Of a stretch of DNA of 64,000 nucleotides, positions 1 to 8,364 are shown piece by piece. Source of the DNA: Comamonas badia DSM 17552. Its GTDB lineage: Bacteria; Pseudomonadota; Gammaproteobacteria; Burkholderiales; Burkholderiaceae_C. The notes under the pieces were generated by a model, which made no database searches, had not been told where the DNA came from, and worked only from the letters and a program-made list of their open reading frames with translations. A program made the translations under genes and the position numbers. How positions within the stretch are numbered: position 1 is the first letter of the stretch; each line of letters starts with the position of its first letter. The stretch is taken from NCBI RefSeq assembly GCF_000484635.1, contig NZ_AXVM01000009.1, positions 41,098 to 105,097 on the forward strand, read 5' to 3'.

Positions 1-41
1 TGGACGCTTGCATGTCCGCGGGAATCTGGCGGCTGCCGGAT

Positions 42-314
42 CTACAGCGTGAATTCCTTGCCGACCATGTCTGCCGGAACGCGCTTGTGCGTGCCGTCGC
101 AGTTCGGCGCGTTGTGCGTCTGCTTGCACTGGCATAGCCAGGCGTCACCGGTTTTGTCGGCGGTGAAGGCCAGCGGCGTGATGTCGGTCGCGCGGTGCGA
201 ACCATCGCAGAACGGCTGGCGCTTGGACAGGCCGCAGCGGCACCAGTGGTAGGACTTGCCAGCCTCCAGTGCGACTTTGATGGGGGCATTGGCTGCGACG
301 ACGGGTTTGCTCAT
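42..314 (-). CDS. CDGSH iron-sulfur domain protein, two motifs
   Basis: A 90-residue protein with two CDGSH-type [2Fe-2S] motifs: CRCGLSKRQPFCDGSH in the first half and CQCKQTHNAPNCDGTH in the second. Each has the Cys-x-Cys...Cys...His ligand set of the mitoNEET/Miner2 family, and the two-motif arrangement is the CISD3-like bacterial type. The family is linked to cluster or electron transfer; the partner here is unknown. I chose the ATG at 314 because GGAGA precedes it, although the frame stays open to 359. No membrane segment is seen. It is divergent from the methyltransferase gene at 447. Confidence 0.85.
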   Translation of the reverse strand: MSKPVVAANAPIKVALEAGKSYHWCRCGLSKRQPFCDGSHRATDITPLAFTADKTGDAWLCQCKQTHNAPNCDGTHKRVPADMVGKEFTL

Positions 315-446
315 GGATGTCTCCGTTGAAAATGGTTGAAACGGCTGGCATCTTGCCAAGTTTTTGGTCTTGCGTCAGCACCTGCCGTCAATTCCGAGTG
401 CCGTGCGTTCATTACACTGCCCGCACTGGATCACTGGGGATAGGGC

Positions 447-1106
447 ATGGAGCATGGATTCTGGCTGGAACGCTGGCGCGACGGGCGTACCGGCTTTCAC
501 CAGCCGCTGGTTTCGCCGCTGCTGCAGAAACATTGGCCGCAACTGGGCCTGGCGCGTGGCAGCAAGGTGTTTGTGCCGCTGGCGGGCAAATCGCTGGACA
601 TGGCTTGGCTTGCCGAGCAGGGCCACGCGGTGCTGGGCGTGGAACTCTCGCCGGTCGCGGTGCGGCAGTTTTTTGCCGACCATGGCTGGCAGCCGCGATT
701 GCATGAAAGCCGCTACGGCACGCACTACAGCGCGGGCGCCATCGAACTCATCTGCGGTGATGCCTTCGGTCTGGATGCCGCTGTGCTCGCCGATTGCGCG
801 GCGGTGTACGACCGGGCTGCCCTGATCGCGCTGCCGCCGGCGATGCGCGCAGGCTACGTGGATGGATTGATGGCGCGCCTGCCTGCCGGTTGCCGCGGCT
901 TGCTGCTCACGCTGGAGTATGCGCAGAGCGAGATGGATGGTCCGCCCTTTGCCGTGCTGGAGCCCGAAGTGCGCGCGCGCTACGCAGGCAGCTGGGATGT
1001 CGCGTTGCGCGAGCGGCTTGACATCCTCGCGCAGGAGCCGGGCTTTGCCGCGCGTGGCGTAAGCAGCATGGCGACGGCGGTTTATGGTTTGCAACGCTGG
1101 GGATGA
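447..1106 (+). CDS. tpm: Thiopurine S-methyltransferase
   Basis: A 219-residue SAM-dependent methyltransferase of the bacterial TPMT family, close to the usual ~216-218 residues. It opens with the family signature [14 protein letters not shown], followed by the nucleotide-binding segment [20 protein letters not shown] and the acidic ligand in VLGVELS. The central [16 protein letters not shown] stretch is also typical. Members methylate thiopurines and, in some bacteria, tellurite or selenium species; the physiological substrate here is unknown. The stop lies 3 bases before the start of the lipoprotein gene, so the two are probably cotranscribed. Confidence 0.9.
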   Translation: MEHGFWLERWRDGRTGFHQPLVSPLLQKHWPQLGLARGSKVFVPLAGKSLDMAWLAEQGHAVLGVELSPVAVRQFFADHGWQPRLHESRYGTHYSAGAIELICGDAFGLDAAVLADCAAVYDRAALIALPPAMRAGYVDGLMARLPAGCRGLLLTLEYAQSEMDGPPFAVLEPEVRARYAGSWDVALRERLDILAQEPGFAARGVSSMATAVYGLQRWG

Positions 1107-1109
1107 ACC

Positions 1110-1688
1110 ATGGCAATCACGCTGAACCCGCGCAGGAGTTTGGGCGCACTGGCCCTGGTGCTGGCGGGTTGCGCCAGCCCGACGGCCACTCTGGCACCGC
1201 CGCAGGAGGCGGTGGCCACGGATGGCAGCAAGCAGGCGGTATCCGCGACGGCCGGGCTGGAGTGCGGCCAGCCGCGCTGCCCGCAGCTGACGGCGCGCTG
1301 GAGCAGCAAGCGCGCAGGCGTGGCGATGCTGACGATAGGGGTGCCTTACCAGAAATCGGCCGTCGCGAGGGCCGAATTTCACTTTGGCGGCAACCAGGTG
1401 GTGCGGCTCATGCTCCCTTCCGGGGAGCAGCCCGCGCCGGGCGATTATCCGGCCACCGCATTCGACGCGCCGGTGTCGCTGATCGATGCCATTGCCTACC
1501 GGGCTGGTGGCTGGGTGCGGGTCGTCATGGCCGACGGCCTGGTGGTGCAGGAAACGGTAAGCAATGGCGAGGTGAAGAGCCAGGCGGTGGACGCCATGCG
1601 CGAATTCTTGCGGGCGGTGGACACGGCCACCGGCAAGCCTGTGGAGGAGCGCGGCAGCGGTGGCGGGGTGTTCGATCTGCTCAAATGA
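1110..1688 (+). CDS. Putative lipoprotein of unknown function
   Basis: A 192-residue protein with a bacterial lipoprotein signal: a basic N-terminus, a short hydrophobic stretch, then lipobox LAGC at about residues 19-22. The mature protein should therefore be lipidated and membrane-anchored. After a Thr/Ala/Pro-rich linker there is a ~150-residue soluble domain that I do not recognise. It begins 3 bases after tpm and converges on argA with 27 bases between the stops. No function is assigned. Confidence 0.7.
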   Translation: MAITLNPRRSLGALALVLAGCASPTATLAPPQEAVATDGSKQAVSATAGLECGQPRCPQLTARWSSKRAGVAMLTIGVPYQKSAVARAEFHFGGNQVVRLMLPSGEQPAPGDYPATAFDAPVSLIDAIAYRAGGWVRVVMADGLVVQETVSNGEVKSQAVDAMREFLRAVDTATGKPVEERGSGGGVFDLLK

Positions 1689-1715
1689 GTTGCGCAGGAG
1701 CGCGCGCGAGCGCCC

Positions 1716-3062
1716 TCAAAGGCGCTTGACCAGCACCTGGCTCTTGCGGTCCCAGTTGTACTTGCGCTTGCGCGCCTCGGGCAGCCAGTCGGGTTCGACG
1801 GGAGAAAACCCGCGCTTCAGAAACCAGTGCATGGTGCGCGTGGTGAGCACGAAGATGCTGGCCAGGCCCATGTCGCGCGCACGCTGCTCTATGCGCTTGA
1901 GCAGTTTTTCGCCATCGCCCGTGCCCTGGCTGTCGGTCGATACGGTGAGTGCTGCCATTTCGGCGGTTTTCTGCTCGGGGTAGGGATAGAGCGCGGCGCA
2001 GCCGAAGATCACGCCGTCGTGCTCTATCACCAGGTAGCTGGTGATGTCGCGCTCGATTTCGGTGCGGTTGCGCTTGACCAGCGTGCCGTCGCGCTCGAAG
2101 GGTTCGATCAGCTGGATGATGCCGCCGACGTCGTCGATGGTGGCTTCGCGCAGTTCTTCGAGCTTTTCGTCGATGACCATCGTGCCTATGCCGTCGTGCA
2201 CGTAGATTTCCAGCAGCAGCGAACCATCCACGCCGAAGGGCAGGATATGGCTGCGCTCGACACCGTGCTCGCAGGCCTGCACGCAGCGCGTCAGGTAGAA
2301 GGCCGGATCGGTCGGCTCGACGGGCTCGGGCAGTTCCTGCAGCAGGCGGCGGGCGGCGGCCAGGGTGATTTCGGTATCGATGGGGTTGTCGTCGCCCGCG
2401 GGCTCCTGGGGCTTTTCGCGTACGCCGGGAATTTCGGTGAGGAACAGCAGTTTGTCGGCCTGCAACTCGCTCGCGACCCGCGTCGCCACCTCTTCCATGC
2501 TCAGGTTGAAGGCCTCGCCGGTGGGCGAGAAACCGAACGGCGAGATCAGCACCATGGCCTGCGAATCGAGCGCGCGCTGTATGCCCTCCACGTCCACCTT
2601 GCGCACCTTGCCGGTGTGCTGGAAATCCACGCCGTCGATGATGCCCATGGGCTGTGCGGTGAGAAAGTTGCCCGAAATCACGCGCACGCGCGCATCGGCC
2701 ATGGGCGTGTTGGGCAGGCCCTGGCTGAAGGCTGCTTCGATCTCATAGCGCAGCTGGCCGGCGGCCTCCTGCGCGCAATCGAGCGCGATCGGATCGGTCA
2801 CGCGGATGCCCCTGTGGTGGCGCGGCGTGTGCCCCTTCAGGCGCAATTGCTCGTTCACCTGCGGGCGAAAGCCGTGCACCAGCACGATCTTGACGCCCAT
2901 GGCCTGGATCAGCGCCAGGTCCTGCACCGTGTTCTGCAGCTTGCCCGCGGCCACCGCCTCACCGGTGAGGCCGACGACGAAGACCTGGTGGCGGAACTTG
3001 TGGATATAGGGCGCGACCGAGCGAAACCACGGCACGAAGGTGAAGTTGAAGACGGCGGACAT
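1716..3062 (-). CDS. argA: Amino-acid N-acetyltransferase (N-acetylglutamate synthase)
   Basis: A 448-residue protein with an N-terminal amino-acid-kinase-like domain (about residues 20-290) fused to a C-terminal GNAT acetyltransferase domain, the layout of classical ArgA. It makes N-acetylglutamate from glutamate and acetyl-CoA, the first step of arginine synthesis; the kinase-like domain usually binds the arginine inhibitor. The GNAT part shows the acetyl-CoA loop in STDSQGTGDGEKLL. The frame stays open far upstream, but only the ATG at 3062 (MSAVFNFTFVPW) begins family-like sequence; the rest is antisense to hrpA. It is divergent from hrpA. Confidence 0.93.
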   Translation of the reverse strand: MSAVFNFTFVPWFRSVAPYIHKFRHQVFVVGLTGEAVAAGKLQNTVQDLALIQAMGVKIVLVHGFRPQVNEQLRLKGHTPRHHRGIRVTDPIALDCAQEAAGQLRYEIEAAFSQGLPNTPMADARVRVISGNFLTAQPMGIIDGVDFQHTGKVRKVDVEGIQRALDSQAMVLISPFGFSPTGEAFNLSMEEVATRVASELQADKLLFLTEIPGVREKPQEPAGDDNPIDTEITLAAARRLLQELPEPVEPTDPAFYLTRCVQACEHGVERSHILPFGVDGSLLLEIYVHDGIGTMVIDEKLEELREATIDDVGGIIQLIEPFERDGTLVKRNRTEIERDITSYLVIEHDGVIFGCAALYPYPEQKTAEMAALTVSTDSQGTGDGEKLLKRIEQRARDMGLASIFVLTTRTMHWFLKRGFSPVEPDWLPEARKRKYNWDRKSQVLVKRL

Positions 3063-3146
3063 GGGGGCGACAGGGCAGGCGACCGGAAAAACCGGCAGTG
3101 TAGCGGCGCAAGGCTGGCGCGGGTGATGGGGATAATCGCCCGCTTC

Positions 3147-6100
3147 ATGCCGCTTGCCATCACTTTTCCCGAATCTCTTCCCGTGTCCGCCCGCCGCGCC
3201 GAAATCATGGCCGCGATGGACAAGCACCAGGTCATCATCGTCTGCGGCGAAACCGGTTCTGGCAAGACCACGCAGCTGCCAAAAATAGCGCTGGCCCTGG
3301 GACGCGGCAAATGCAACGCAAAGGAAGGCGAGCGCGGCCGGCTGATCGGCCACACCCAGCCGCGGCGCATTGCGGCCAGCAGCGTCGCCAAGCGGATTGC
3401 CGAGGAACTGAAGACGCCGCCCGGCGAGGTGGTGGGCTACAAGGTGCGCTTTGCCGACACGCTGCAAAAGGGCGCCTCGGTCAAGCTGATGACCGACGGC
3501 ATCCTGTTGGCCGAGACGCAGACCGACCCGCTGCTCAAGGCCTACGACACGCTGATCATCGACGAGGCGCACGAGCGCAGCCTGAACATCGACTTTCTGC
3601 TCGGCTATCTGCGCCAGATCCTGCCGCAGCGGCCGGATTTGAAGCTGGTGGTGACCTCGGCGACGATTGACGCCGAGCGCTTTGCCAGGCACTTTGCCGA
3701 CGCCAAGGGCAAGGATGCGCCGGTCATCATGGTGTCGGGCCGCACCTACCCGGTGGAGATGCGCTGGCGGCCGTTCGAGGAGAAGAAGGACTTCGACCTC
3801 AACGACGCGATTGCCGACGGCGTGGATGAACTCTGGACGGGCGGCGCGGGTGGCGACATCCTGATCTTTCTGCCCGGCGAGCGCGAGATCCGCGAGGCGG
3901 CCGACCATTTGCGCAAGCACCTGCAGCATTCGCCCGTGCTGCGCAGCAGCGAGGTGTTGCCGCTGTTCTCGCGTCTGTCGCAGGCCGAGCAGGACAGGAT
4001 TTTTGATGCGCACCACAACCGCCGCATTGTGCTGGCGACCAACGTGGCCGAGACCTCGCTCACGGTGCCTGGAATCAAATACGTCATTGACGCAGGCACG
4101 GCGCGCGTCAAGCGCTATTCTTTCAGAAGCAAGGTGGAGCAACTGCTGGTTGAGCCCATCAGCCAGGCCGCCGCCAACCAACGCGCCGGGCGCTGCGGGC
4201 GCGTGGCCAACGGCATCTGCATCCGGCTGTACGACGAGGCGGGCTTCAACCAGCGCGACCGCTTTACGGATCCGGAAATTCTGCGCAGTTCGCTCGCCGG
4301 CGTCATCCTGCGCATGAAGAGCCTGGGCCTGGGCGACGTGGTGAACTTCCCGTTTTTGGAGGCGCCCTCGGGCCGGGCGATTGCGGACGGCTACCAGTTG
4401 TTGCAAGAGCTGGGCGCGGTGGACGAGCGCGGCGCCCTGCAGCCCATGGGGCGCGAGCTGGCCCGGCTGCCGCTCGATCCGCGCGTCGGCCGCATGATTC
4501 TGGAGGCGCGCACGCGCGGGGCTCTTTCCGAGGTGCTGGTCATCGCCTCGGCCCTGTCGGTGCAGGACGTGCGCGACCGGCCGCTGGAGGCGCAGGCCCA
4601 GGCCGACCAGGCGCACGCCAAGTTCGACGACGAGAAAAGCGAGTTCAGCGGCTATGTGCGGCTATGGCACTGGCTGCACGATGCGCGTGGCGGCAAGGTG
4701 GTGGCCAGCAGCCGTAAGGAGATGGCGGCGCCTGTAGGGCCGTCGGCGCGGGCGCAGGCGTTTTTGCCGGTGGCCAAGCGTGCGTCGGGCGCTCAGCCCT
4801 CACCCCAACCCTCTCCCAGAGGGAGAGGGGGCAACAGCCAGGGCGCGGGGAGTTCACTCCCTCTCCCGCCTGCGGGCGAGGGCAGGGGTGAGGGTGACAA
4901 CCACAAACTCAGCAACCGCCAGTGGGAGCAGCTGCTGCGCCAGAACTACCTGAACATCCGCCGCGTACGCGAGTGGCGCGACATCCATTCGCAGCTGCTC
5001 ACGGTGGTGCGCGAACACCAATGGCCGCTCAACCCGCAGCCCGCCGGCTATGAGGCCGTCCACCTGTCCATGCTCTCGGGCCTGTTGGGCAACATCGGCT
5101 TCAAGGGCGAGGAAAGCGAGGCCTATCTCGGCGCGCACGGCATCAAGTTCCACCCGCACCCGGGCGCGCACCTGAGCAAAAAACCGGGGCGCTGGATCGT
5201 CGCCGCCGAGCAGGTGGAGACGTCCCGCCTGTATGGTCGGGGCATTGCCGCCATCGAGCCGCAATGGCTGGAGGAGGTGGGCGCGCATCTGCTCAGAAAG
5301 CAGCTGCTCGACCCGCATTGGAGCAAGAAGCAGGCCGATGTCGTGGCGTATGAGCGTGCCACGCTCTACGGCCTGGTCGTCTACAACCAGCGCGGCGTGA
5401 GCTATGGCCGCATCGATCCCGTCGAGGCACGCCAGCTGTTCATCCGCCGCGCGCTGGTGGAAGGCGAGTGGGAGACGCATTGGCCCTTCCTGGCCGCCAA
5501 CCACAAGACGGTGCGCAAGGTGGAAGACCTGGAGCACAAGAGCCGGCGCCAGGATGTGCTCGTCGATGACGAGCTGATCTACGCCTTCTACGACCAGGCG
5601 ATTCCCGAGGCTGTGTACAGCGGCGCGAGCTTTGACAAGTGGTTCCGCGCCGCGTCCAAGGCCGAACCGAACCTGCTGCGCTTGTCCAAAGACGAGCTGA
5701 TGCGCCATGAGGCGGCGGGCATCACCAGCGACAAATTCCCCAAGACGGTGAAGCTGGGCGGCGTGGATTGCAGCGCGAGCTACCTGCACAGTCCGGGCGA
5801 CGCGCGCGACGGCCTCACCGTGACGGTGCCGCTCTTTGTGCTGAACCAGGTGAGCGAGGAGCGCGCCGAATGGCTGGTGCCGGGGATGCTCAAGGAGAAG
5901 ATCCAGGCGCTCTTGAAAAGCCTGCCGCAGCGCCCGCGCAGCCGCTTCGTGCCCCTGCCCGAGCACGCCGAGCGTCTGGCGCAGCTGTTTCTGCAGGAAG
6001 AGCGCTGGGAACGCGGCGGTTTGTTGGACGTGCTTTTGAAGCAGGCGCGCGACGAAACCTCGCTGGACATCAAGCGTGCCGACTTCAAGCTGGACATGCT

Positions 6101-7226
6101 CAGCGCCCACCTGTTCATGAACCTGCGCGTGACCGACGAGCATGGCCGCCAGCTGGGCCAAGGCCGCAACCTGGCGGCGCTGAAGGCCGAATGGGGCAGC
6201 AAGGCGCGTGGGGCGTTCCAGGCGCTGGCGGAGTTGAAGCTGGCTGCACCTTCTTTACCCTCCCCCTCTGGGGGAGGGCAGGGTGGGGGCCAGCCTGGGG
6301 CAGTGCCTTCCTCCTCTAGCCGTCCCCACCCCAACCCTCCCCCAGAGGGGGAGGGAGAAAATCCGCGAGTGAAGGCCGGGGAACGCTACACCAGCTGGGG
6401 CTTTGGCCAACTCCCCGAACTGATGGAGCTGAAAAAAGGCCAGCACCAGCTGATCGGCTTTCCGGCCCTCACCGACCAGGGTGACGCCGTGACTATCGAA
6501 GTCTTTGACGAGCCCGAGGTGGCAGCCGCCAAGCACCGCCTGGGCCTGCGCCGCCTGTGTGCCCTGCAGATCAAGGACGCGCTGAAATACCTGGAAAAGA
6601 ACATTCCCGACCTGCAAAAAATGGCCGTGGCCTATATGCCACTGGGCACGCAGGAGGAGTTGCGCGCGCAAGTCATCGACGTCGCCATGGAGCGCGCCTT
6701 TCTGCAGGAGCCGCTGCCGCAGGACGAGGCGCAGTTCAAGCAACGTGTGCAGGACGGCCGTGGGCGGCTGACCTTGATTGCGAACGAGGTGGCGCGCCTG
6801 GCCGGCGTGATCCTCACCGAATACGCCGCCGCGCAGCGCAAGATAAAAGACACTAAAAATGCGCCGGAAGCCACGCAGGATGCGGGCAAGCAGCTACAAA
6901 CATTGATGCCAAAGGACTTCATCACCCAGGCGCCCTGGGCGCAGCTGCAGCACTTTGCGCGCTACTTGAAGGCCATCACCGTGCGCCTGGACAAAGTCCG
7001 CGCCGACCCGGCCCGCGACGCGGCTAAATGCAAGGAATTGCAGCCGCTGGAACAGCGCTACTGGCGCCTGGTGGCGGAACGCAAGGGCCAGCAGGACGCG
7101 CGCATGCAGGAATACCGCTGGATGCTGCAGGAGCTGCGCGTGAGCTTCTTCGCCCAGGAGCTGCGCACGCCTTACCCGGTGAGCAGCAAGCGCCTGGACA
7201 AGATCTGGGCGCAGCTGATTACGTGA
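3147..7226 (+). CDS. hrpA: ATP-dependent RNA helicase HrpA
   Basis: A DEAH-box helicase of about 1359 residues. It shows Walker A GETGSGKT at 34-41, DEAH at 139-142, SAT at 171-173 and the motif VI segment QRAGRCGR. A helicase-associated/OB region and the long HrpA C-terminal domain follow. The family unwinds RNA and rescues stalled ribosomes. An ATG at 3126 is an alternative start. Two low-complexity stretches, at roughly residues 551-586 and 1036-1072, are palindromic repeat DNA translated in frame, which explains the slight excess over the usual ~1300 residues. A diverged ~50-bp dispersed repeat lies in the C-terminal part at 6843-6908. Confidence 0.93.
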   Translation: MPLAITFPESLPVSARRAEIMAAMDKHQVIIVCGETGSGKTTQLPKIALALGRGKCNAKEGERGRLIGHTQPRRIAASSVAKRIAEELKTPPGEVVGYKVRFADTLQKGASVKLMTDGILLAETQTDPLLKAYDTLIIDEAHERSLNIDFLLGYLRQILPQRPDLKLVVTSATIDAERFARHFADAKGKDAPVIMVSGRTYPVEMRWRPFEEKKDFDLNDAIADGVDELWTGGAGGDILIFLPGEREIREAADHLRKHLQHSPVLRSSEVLPLFSRLSQAEQDRIFDAHHNRRIVLATNVAETSLTVPGIKYVIDAGTARVKRYSFRSKVEQLLVEPISQAAANQRAGRCGRVANGICIRLYDEAGFNQRDRFTDPEILRSSLAGVILRMKSLGLGDVVNFPFLEAPSGRAIADGYQLLQELGAVDERGALQPMGRELARLPLDPRVGRMILEARTRGALSEVLVIASALSVQDVRDRPLEAQAQADQAHAKFDDEKSEFSGYVRLWHWLHDARGGKVVASSRKEMAAPVGPSARAQAFLPVAKRASGAQPSPQPSPRGRGGNSQGAGSSLPLPPAGEGRGEGDNHKLSNRQWEQLLRQNYLNIRRVREWRDIHSQLLTVVREHQWPLNPQPAGYEAVHLSMLSGLLGNIGFKGEESEAYLGAHGIKFHPHPGAHLSKKPGRWIVAAEQVETSRLYGRGIAAIEPQWLEEVGAHLLRKQLLDPHWSKKQADVVAYERATLYGLVVYNQRGVSYGRIDPVEARQLFIRRALVEGEWETHWPFLAANHKTVRKVEDLEHKSRRQDVLVDDELIYAFYDQAIPEAVYSGASFDKWFRAASKAEPNLLRLSKDELMRHEAAGITSDKFPKTVKLGGVDCSASYLHSPGDARDGLTVTVPLFVLNQVSEERAEWLVPGMLKEKIQALLKSLPQRPRSRFVPLPEHAERLAQLFLQEERWERGGLLDVLLKQARDETSLDIKRADFKLDMLSAHLFMNLRVTDEHGRQLGQGRNLAALKAEWGSKARGAFQALAELKLAAPSLPSPSGGGQGGGQPGAVPSSSSRPHPNPPPEGEGENPRVKAGERYTSWGFGQLPELMELKKGQHQLIGFPALTDQGDAVTIEVFDEPEVAAAKHRLGLRRLCALQIKDALKYLEKNIPDLQKMAVAYMPLGTQEELRAQVIDVAMERAFLQEPLPQDEAQFKQRVQDGRGRLTLIANEVARLAGVILTEYAAAQRKIKDTKNAPEATQDAGKQLQTLMPKDFITQAPWAQLQHFARYLKAITVRLDKVRADPARDAAKCKELQPLEQRYWRLVAERKGQQDARMQEYRWMLQELRVSFFAQELRTPYPVSSKRLDKIWAQLIT
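4793..4902. repeat. GC-rich palindromic repeat inside hrpA (copy 1)
   Basis: About 105 bases of inverted GC-rich repeat. The left arm contains CCTCACCCCAACCCTCTCCC next to a local GAGGGAGAGGG; the right arm mirrors it with GGGCGAGGG...GGGGTGAGGG. It contains no stop in the hrpA frame and is translated as SPQPSPRGRGG...LPLPPAGEGRGEG. HrpA homologues are not expected to have this sequence, so it looks like an in-frame insertion. Confidence 0.8.
6250..6362. repeat. GC-rich palindromic repeat inside hrpA (copy 2)
   Basis: A second member of the same family. The left part contains CCCTCCCCCTCTGGGGGAGGG, with the arms folding on each other, and the right part has CCCCACCCCAACCCTCCCCC followed by AGAGGGGGAGGGAGA. 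It is again open in the hrpA frame and is translated as LPSPSGGGQGGGQ...SRPHPNPPPEGEGE, between normal helicase C-terminal sequence. Confidence 0.8.
6843..6908 (-). repeat. ~50-bp dispersed repeat, copy in hrpA
   Basis: A diverged copy of the dispersed repeat that has its TTTTGATAGCTGC end on the minus strand here. Diagnostic cores on the plus strand are ACGCAGGATGCGGGCAAGC and CAGCTACAAA. It lies in frame in hrpA. Confidence 0.6.
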
Positions 7227-7232
7227 GCGCCA

Positions 7233-7460
7233 TCACGCCAGCGCGAGCCGGTTGAGTTCGGCGCAGACGTCGGCCATGCGCCCCGATGCAACCAGCTTGC
7301 AGGAACCGTCGGGGGCGCGGTTGACGATGAGGCGCAGCGAGGGGTGGGTGTTGGCGTATTCCTGGCGCGGCCGGCGCCGCTGCGGCATGGGCCGCAGGGT
7401 GATGACCTTGCCTTCAGAGGGTGTGGGGAAAAGAGGAAGCGGGCGCTGGGCAGACTGCAT
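7233..7460 (-). CDS. Small hypothetical protein downstream of lexA
   Basis: A 75-residue basic protein without cysteines, membrane segments or a family I recognise. The start at 7460 is preceded by GGAG at a good distance; an in-frame ATG at 7472 has no visible ribosome-binding site. The C-terminal half (PSLRLIVNRAPDGSCKLVASGRM) looks like a small folded beta domain. It lies 131 bases downstream of lexA on the same strand and could be its distal partner, or independent. It converges on hrpA. Confidence 0.5.
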   Translation of the reverse strand: MQSAQRPLPLFPTPSEGKVITLRPMPQRRRPRQEYANTHPSLRLIVNRAPDGSCKLVASGRMADVCAELNRLALA

Positions 7461-7591
7461 GTGAAACTCCATTGGGTAAAGACACAGGCAGGATTGCCAT
7501 TCGAAGTCTCGCCCCAGGGTTGGCATGCCTAAGCGCCTTTGCGCTCCGTGCCATGCCATACGCCCGCCACCTGCGGCGCGGACTGCCATGC

Positions 7592-8266
7592 CTACATCAG
7601 CATGGTGTTGCGGATCAGGCCCACGGCCAGGCCTTCGATTTCAAACGGTTCGCCGGGGTGTACCTGAATGACCGGGTAATCGGGGTTTTCGGGCAGAAGC
7701 TCGATCTGGCCGCCGCTGCGGCGCAGGCGCTTGACGGTGACTTCGTCGCCCAGGCGGGCGACGATGATCTGGCCACTGCGGGCATCGTGCGTGGCTTTGA
7801 CGGCGAGCAGGTCGCCATCCATGATGCCGGCATCGCGCATGGACATGCCGCGCACCTTGAGCAGGTAATCCGGCTTGTGGGCGAACAGGGTGCTTTCTAT
7901 GGTGTAGCTTTGATCGACATGTTCCTGCGCGAGAATCGGTGAGCCGGCGGCGACGCGGCCTATGAGCGGCAGCGTGAGCTGCGCCAGGCTGGGGATGGGC
8001 AGGTTGAACTGCAGACCGCGCCGGGTGTTGATCTCGCGCAGGGCGCTGGTGCGCAAACGGATGCCGCGCGAGGTGCCGCTGACCAGCTCGATGGCACCCT
8101 TGCGTGCCAGGGCCTTGAGGTGTTCCTCGGCGGCATTGGCGGATTTGAAGCCCAATTCTTGTGCGATTTCAGCGCGCGTGGGGGGGGCGCCGGTTTGCGC
8201 GACGGCACGTTCGATGAGCTCGAGAATCTGCTGCTGGCGACTGGTGAGTTTGGACTGGTCAGGCAT
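7592..8266 (-). CDS. lexA: SOS regulon repressor LexA
   Basis: A 224-residue LexA. An N-terminal winged helix (residues ~1-75, [13 protein letters not shown]...[10 protein letters not shown]) is followed by the S24 self-cleavage domain. The scissile Ala107-Gly108 bond is in GRVAAGSP, the nucleophile is Ser142 in GMSMRDAG, and the general base is Lys179 in DEVTVKR, with the canonical 37-residue spacing. RecA-stimulated self-cleavage lifts repression of DNA-damage genes. Two LexA boxes lie in its own upstream region, which indicates autoregulation. The asparaginase gene is divergent. Confidence 0.96.
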   Translation of the reverse strand: MPDQSKLTSRQQQILELIERAVAQTGAPPTRAEIAQELGFKSANAAEEHLKALARKGAIELVSGTSRGIRLRTSALREINTRRGLQFNLPIPSLAQLTLPLIGRVAAGSPILAQEHVDQSYTIESTLFAHKPDYLLKVRGMSMRDAGIMDGDLLAVKATHDARSGQIIVARLGDEVTVKRLRRSGGQIELLPENPDYPVIQVHPGEPFEIEGLAVGLIRNTMLM

Positions 8267-8309
8267 GCGGGGCTCCGGTGGATTGGCAGGGCTATGGCGA
8301 AATACATAA

Positions 8310-8325
8310 CTGTTTTTTGATCCAG
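8310..8325. promoter_or_regulatory. LexA box 1 (CTGT-N8-CCAG)
   Basis: CTGTTTTTTGATCCAG has one mismatch to the CTGT-N8-ACAG SOS consensus. It lies 44 bases upstream of the lexA start. Confidence 0.75.
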
Positions 8326-8328
8326 TAA

Positions 8329-8344
8329 CTGTATTTTCAACCAG
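8329..8344. promoter_or_regulatory. LexA box 2 (CTGT-N8-CCAG)
   Basis: CTGTATTTTCAACCAG is a second box with the same single mismatch, starting 19 bases after the start of box 1. It ends 20 bases before the asparaginase start, so it could influence both divergent genes. Confidence 0.75.
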
Positions 8345-8364
8345 TTTTCAAAAAGACGCAACCC

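Noticed and set aside
1827..3146. Long open frame upstream of hrpA (would make a 1799-residue protein)
   Set aside because: It is antisense to argA, has no helicase similarity, and clear HrpA sequence begins at 3147.
3063..4616. 518-codon upstream extension of argA
   Set aside because: It mirrors hrpA on the other strand; ArgA similarity begins at 3062 and the length then fits the family.
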